DNA from: Sphingobium sp. AS12
Lineage (GTDB): Bacteria; Pseudomonadota; Alphaproteobacteria; Sphingomonadales; Sphingomonadaceae
Direction of reading: 5' to 3'
Assembly (NCBI RefSeq): GCF_019097845.1
Contig: NZ_JAHRGM010000024.1
Coordinates: 186,001 to 250,000, forward strand
Length of the DNA stretch: 64,000 bases
The position numbers were made by a program, and so were the translations under genes. Position 1 is the stretch's first letter. Every line of letters begins with the position of its first letter. Under the pieces are notes generated by a model. That model was not told the origin of the DNA and searched no databases. It worked only from the letters and a program-made list of their open reading frames with translations. Shown here one piece after another: positions 58,660-64,000 of the stretch.

Positions 58660-59745
58660 TCAATCCGTGGCCGAAACGTCACGCTCCCGCGCCAGCAACG
58701 CCTGCTTCCGCTCCACGCCCCAGGCATAGCCGCCCGCCGTGCCGTCGCTGCGCAGGACGCGGTGGCAGGGGATGAGGACCGCGAGTGCATTGTCGCCGCA
58801 GGCGGTGCCGGCTGCGCGCACTGCGCCGGGGCGACCGATAGCGGCGGCGATTTGGCCATAGCTGCGCGTCTGCCCGGCGGGAATGGCGCGCAACGCGGAC
58901 CAGACCGCCTGCTGGAAGGCGGTGCCGCCGATATCCACGGGCAGGTCCGGCGCTCTGCTCGGATCATCGACCAGCGCCACGACCGCAGCGGCGAGCCGGT
59001 CAAGCGCGGCGTCGGCGGATTGCAGGTCGGCATTGGGGAAACGCGCGCGCAATGCCGCCTCGCCCTCGTCAAAGCTGATGCGGCACAGCCCCTTGTCCGT
59101 GGCAGCGACGAGCATCGGACCAAGGCTGCTGTCGATCCTGCGCCAGCGGATGGTGACGCCGCGTCCGCCCGCCTGCCAGGCGCTGGGCGTCATCCCCAGA
59201 TGGGACGCTGCATCGGCATAGGCGCGGCTGGGCGCGGCATAGCCGGCCTCATATATGGCCGCCGTCACGCTGCTGCCCGCATCGAGCGCCGCCTTCAGCC
59301 GGTCGGCCCGCAGCGTCCGCGCATAGCCTGCCGGGGTCTGGCCCGTCTCACGCTTGAACAGGCGATGGAAATGATGCGGGGCGTAGCCGACATGCGCGGC
59401 AATCGCGTCGAGCCGGGGCGTGTCCTCCGCCGCTTCGATCAGGGCGATCGCGTCCGCCACTGCACGCTGATCCCGCCCTATTTCGTCCGGGCGGCAGCGC
59501 AGGCAGGCGCGAAAACCTGCCGCGCGCGCGGCGGCGGGATCAGGCAGGAAGTTCATATGCTCACGCTTCGGATGGCGCGCCGCGCAACTGGGCTTGCAAT
59601 AGATGCCGGTGGTAGCAACGCAGCCCACGAACCGCCCGTCCATCGCCCGGTCGCGGCGCAACACCGCCGCCCAGCACTGGTCGGGATCGGGCATCAGGGG
59701 CGCCGGAGCGATCGAGGCGGCGGACAGGCGGGTCATCTGGTTCAT
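58660..59745 (-). CDS. ada: Bifunctional Ada methyltransferase/transcription regulator
   Basis: A 361-aa protein. N-terminal zinc/phosphotriester site: Cys50, Cys54 (TTGIYCKPSC) and Cys81, Cys84 (ACLRCRP). An AraC-type HTH is at about 100-190 (HHFHRLFKRETGQTPAGYAR). The C-terminal O6-methylguanine methyltransferase has IPCHRVLRSDG. It repairs alkylated DNA and activates its own regulon. ATG 59745 is chosen; the open frame extends 11 codons further. Confidence 0.95.
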   Translation of the reverse strand: MNQMTRLSAASIAPAPLMPDPDQCWAAVLRRDRAMDGRFVGCVATTGIYCKPSCAARHPKREHMNFLPDPAAARAAGFRACLRCRPDEIGRDQRAVADAIALIEAAEDTPRLDAIAAHVGYAPHHFHRLFKRETGQTPAGYARTLRADRLKAALDAGSSVTAAIYEAGYAAPSRAYADAASHLGMTPSAWQAGGRGVTIRWRRIDSSLGPMLVAATDKGLCRISFDEGEAALRARFPNADLQSADAALDRLAAAVVALVDDPSRAPDLPVDIGGTAFQQAVWSALRAIPAGQTRSYGQIAAAIGRPGAVRAAGTACGDNALAVLIPCHRVLRSDGTAGGYAWGVERKQALLARERDVSATD

Positions 59746-59860
59746 GGCGTTATGGGATAAAGCGAAACCGCTGGCCATGCTTCCCGCGCCTTGCGCTCAA
59801 AAAAACCACGCACTTTTCCCGATTGCGCAGCGCCCGCCTTCGCATATGTATGCGCCCCAT

Positions 59861-61408
59861 ATGATCGCTCTTTTCCGCTTCATCCTCTTCGCGCTCGCCC
59901 TTGCCGCGCCGGTCGCCTCCCATGCCGAGCAGCAGGACATCGCCGCTGCCGCGCGCGGCGTGGTGCGTGTCGTGCTGGTCGCGACCGATGGCAGCGAGGC
60001 CTATTTTGTCGGCCATGGCAGCGGGCTGGCGGTTGCGCCGGACAAGATATTGACCAACGCCCATGTCGTGGAACTGGCGCGTGAGGAGAAAAATCTCGTC
60101 ATCGGCGTCATCCCGTCCGAAGGGGCCAAGACCTATGGCGGGCGGATCATCGCCTTTTCACCGGGCAACGATCTGGCGCTGATCCAACTGGAACAGGGCA
60201 GCCTGCCGGTCAGCACTTTCTATGCCGGTGCCGTGACCGATGGCCAGCATGTCACCGCGATCGGCTATCCCGGCACGGTCGATCGGGCGCAGGGGCTGGG
60301 CCTCAAACAGATGGTCGAGCCGGTGGCGACAGTGAAAACCAGCGGCAATGTGTCGGCGGGTCGGGCGAGCCGCAGCTTCGACACGCTGCTGCACACCGCC
60401 CCGCTTGCTGCCGGAAACAGTGGTGGGCCGCTGGTCGATGATTGCGGCCGGGTGCTGGGGGTCAACAGTTTCGGGTCGTTATCCGACGGCAGCGACGCGG
60501 AATTCGGCTTTGCCGTATCCTGGCGCGAAATCGCCTCCTTCCTGCGGCAGGCAGGCGTGTCGTCGCTCCACACCGTCGTGCCGTGCCGCTCCTTTGCCGA
60601 CGCCGATTCGGCCGAAGCCACCATCCTCCAGCGCGAATCGGCGATGAGCGAGCAGAAGCTGCGCGCCAGCGACAGCGCACGCCAACAGGCGATGGATCGC
60701 GCCCGCGATACTGCCGAGCGGGAGGTCATTTCCGCGCGCGAAAACGCCATGGCCGGGGCCGCTATGCTGCTGGCGCTGGCCGTGCTGGGCCTGGGCGCTG
60801 GCGGGCTGTTCTACAGCCAGAAGCGGGAGAAGCACGCAACCTGGGCGATTGCTATCGGCGGATTGCTGCTGTTCGGCGCGCTGGGGCTATTCTTCTTCAA
60901 ACCCAGCTTCGCCAGCATCGACGAGAAGGTCGCCGTGGCGCAGGACGGGGGCGTCGTCAGCAATGCCGCCTTCGCCTGGGCGGGCGACAATATCTGCAAG
61001 GTCGACCTGGCCCGCAGCCGTCTGACCATATCGCAACCCAATGATATCGGCTTTAACTGGGCCGAAGGCGGCTGCGTCAATGGCGACACCCAATATGTCG
61101 CCAGCGGCACCGAATGGCAGCGCGTCACCATCCCGGCGGAGGGAAATTATCTGGCCTCAAGCCGCTTCGATCCGGTCAATGGCGTGCTGCGCGTCGATCG
61201 CTGGCTGCCCGATGGGGATACGATGGCCAAGGCGCGGGCGTTGGTGGGCGACAAACCGATTCCCGCCTGTGGCAGCGACCCGGAGGCGCTGGCCCGGATC
61301 GCCGCGCTGCAATCGCAAATGGCGGCCTTGGTCCCGGCCCAGCCCAATGAGCGGATTGTGTATCATTGCCAGAAAGGCCGGCTTGCTCCGGTTGATCCTG
61401 CGCAATAG
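59861..61408 (+). CDS. Secreted/membrane trypsin-like serine protease
   Basis: A 515-aa protein. Signal peptide to about 22 (VASHA). The S1 triad is His68 (TNAHVV), Asp104 (GNDLALIQL), Ser187 (AGNSGGPL). A helical, charged stretch follows (about 255-305) and then two transmembrane segments (AGAAMLLALAVLGLGAGGLF; AIAIGGLLLFGALGLFFF). The last 150 residues form an unrecognised domain with six Cys overall. This layout is not DegP-like (no PDZ). An upstream ATG at 59846 is possible. Confidence 0.83.
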   Translation: MIALFRFILFALALAAPVASHAEQQDIAAAARGVVRVVLVATDGSEAYFVGHGSGLAVAPDKILTNAHVVELAREEKNLVIGVIPSEGAKTYGGRIIAFSPGNDLALIQLEQGSLPVSTFYAGAVTDGQHVTAIGYPGTVDRAQGLGLKQMVEPVATVKTSGNVSAGRASRSFDTLLHTAPLAAGNSGGPLVDDCGRVLGVNSFGSLSDGSDAEFGFAVSWREIASFLRQAGVSSLHTVVPCRSFADADSAEATILQRESAMSEQKLRASDSARQQAMDRARDTAEREVISARENAMAGAAMLLALAVLGLGAGGLFYSQKREKHATWAIAIGGLLLFGALGLFFFKPSFASIDEKVAVAQDGGVVSNAAFAWAGDNICKVDLARSRLTISQPNDIGFNWAEGGCVNGDTQYVASGTEWQRVTIPAEGNYLASSRFDPVNGVLRVDRWLPDGDTMAKARALVGDKPIPACGSDPEALARIAALQSQMAALVPAQPNERIVYHCQKGRLAPVDPAQ

Positions 61409-61590
61409 TCGATTCGCGCTCACAGAAAAACTCAGTCAAATGCCGGTGATTTCGCACTATTGACGGAATCGCGCAGCATGACTTGCATAGTCATAATCGC
61501 GCTGCTAACCGGCCCCACAACAAGGGGGACGGGCGTAACTGCTCCCCCCTCTTTGCATGACCGGCACATCATATGGAGGACGGTAAGCGC

Positions 61591-63677
<2,087 letters not shown>

Positions 63678-63702
63678 GTCTGGCGCCTAAGTGATTTGAT
63701 GA

Positions 63703-63726
63703 AGGCCGCCGGGTGACCGGCGGCCT
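63703..63726. terminator. Intercistronic hairpin between atpA and atpG
   Basis: AGGCCGCCGG (63703-63712), loop GTGA (GNRA type), CCGGCGGCCT (63717-63726). Perfect 10-bp stem with no T tract. It more likely tunes mRNA stability or partial readthrough than ends transcription. Confidence 0.65.
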
Positions 63727-63750
63727 CCCTACACTGAATTCGGGATTGAG

Positions 63751-64000
63751 ATGGCTAGCCTCAAAGAACTGAAGATCCGCATCGGGTCGGTCAAATCGAC
63801 CCAGAAGATCACCAAGGCGAAGCAGATGGTCGCCGCCGCGAAGCTGCGCAAGGCGCAGGCCGCAGCGGAGGCCGCGCGCCCCTATAGCAGCCGTCTGGAA
63901 GCCGTCGTCGCCTCGCTCGCCTCGAAGATTGCGGGCGGTTCGGGCGAAGGCGCGTCGCCGCTGCTGGCTGGCACGGGCAAAGATGACGTGCATCTGCTGG
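63751..64000 (+). CDS. atpG: ATP synthase F1 gamma subunit, N-terminus (runs off right edge)
   Basis: Reading from ATG 63751 gives [20 protein letters not shown], then [16 protein letters not shown], the canonical gamma start forming the rotor's long helix. 83 codons are in the window. It follows atpA as in all F1 operons. Confidence 0.96.
   Translation, partial: MASLKELKIRIGSVKSTQKITKAKQMVAAAKLRKAQAAAEAARPYSSRLEAVVASLASKIAGGSGEGASPLLAGTGKDDVHLL

Overview
The window is 64 kb of GC-rich alphaproteobacterial chromosome, most likely from a sphingomonad (Sphingobium/Sphingomonas group). This rests on the protein sequences of RecR, Fmt, TruA, PriA and the F1 ATP synthase and on the alphaproteobacterial form of the LexA box. 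Chromosomal DNA (1-4840 and 50792-64000) flanks a complete-looking prophage of about 46 kb integrated in a tRNA-Arg(UCU) gene. The attachment core is a 19-bp perfect direct repeat at 4841-4859 and 50773-50791, and the phage supplies the 3' end of the tRNA.

Left chromosome: def (start only), a VOC protein and recR run leftward; fmt and truA run rightward; then come a PAS-GGDEF cyclase, a YhhQ-type transporter and the tRNA. Right chromosome: a transaldolase-like aldolase, a DUF2490 protein, priA, a DUF1289 protein, a zinc-metallopeptidase-like TPR protein, a yfiR-yfiN-yfiB-like c-di-GMP operon, ada, a membrane serine protease, and the start of the atp operon (atpH, atpA, partial atpG).

Prophage layout: (1) 4925-9716, a leftward operon of nine tightly overlapping genes ending in the tyrosine integrase; (2) 9744-10552, a lambda-like switch with a LexA/CI-type repressor between two operator pairs (AATAC-N5-GTATT, centres 24 bp apart) that cover strong promoters PL and PR; (3) 10559-21475, a rightward early operon with a Cro-like protein, two ParB-like proteins, a sliding clamp, a DNA methyltransferase, a 1079-aa DnaG/P4-type primase-helicase and an iteron cluster that may be the replication origin; (4) 21815-31387, packaging, head and tail tube (Nu1-like and GpA terminase, gpW-like protein, portal, protease-capsid fusion, decoration protein, connectors, tail tube); (5) 31399-43126, a long non-contractile (siphovirus-type) tail with a tail chaperone carrying a classical A_AAA_AAC -1 frameshift site, a tape measure, a J-like tip and an SGNH-hydrolase fibre; (6) 43269-44852, lysis genes; (7) 44884-48301, beta-helix tail-spike-like genes, the last one broken; (8) 48323-50383, right-end cargo: a SRAP/YedK protein beside a LexA box, an FlbD-like small protein and an AT-richer orphan gene that could be a phage-defence or exclusion factor.

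The repressor's self-cleavage residues and the LexA box indicate an SOS-inducible temperate phage. Almost all its genes look intact, so it may be active. All functional calls rest on reading motifs and gene order; no database searches were possible.
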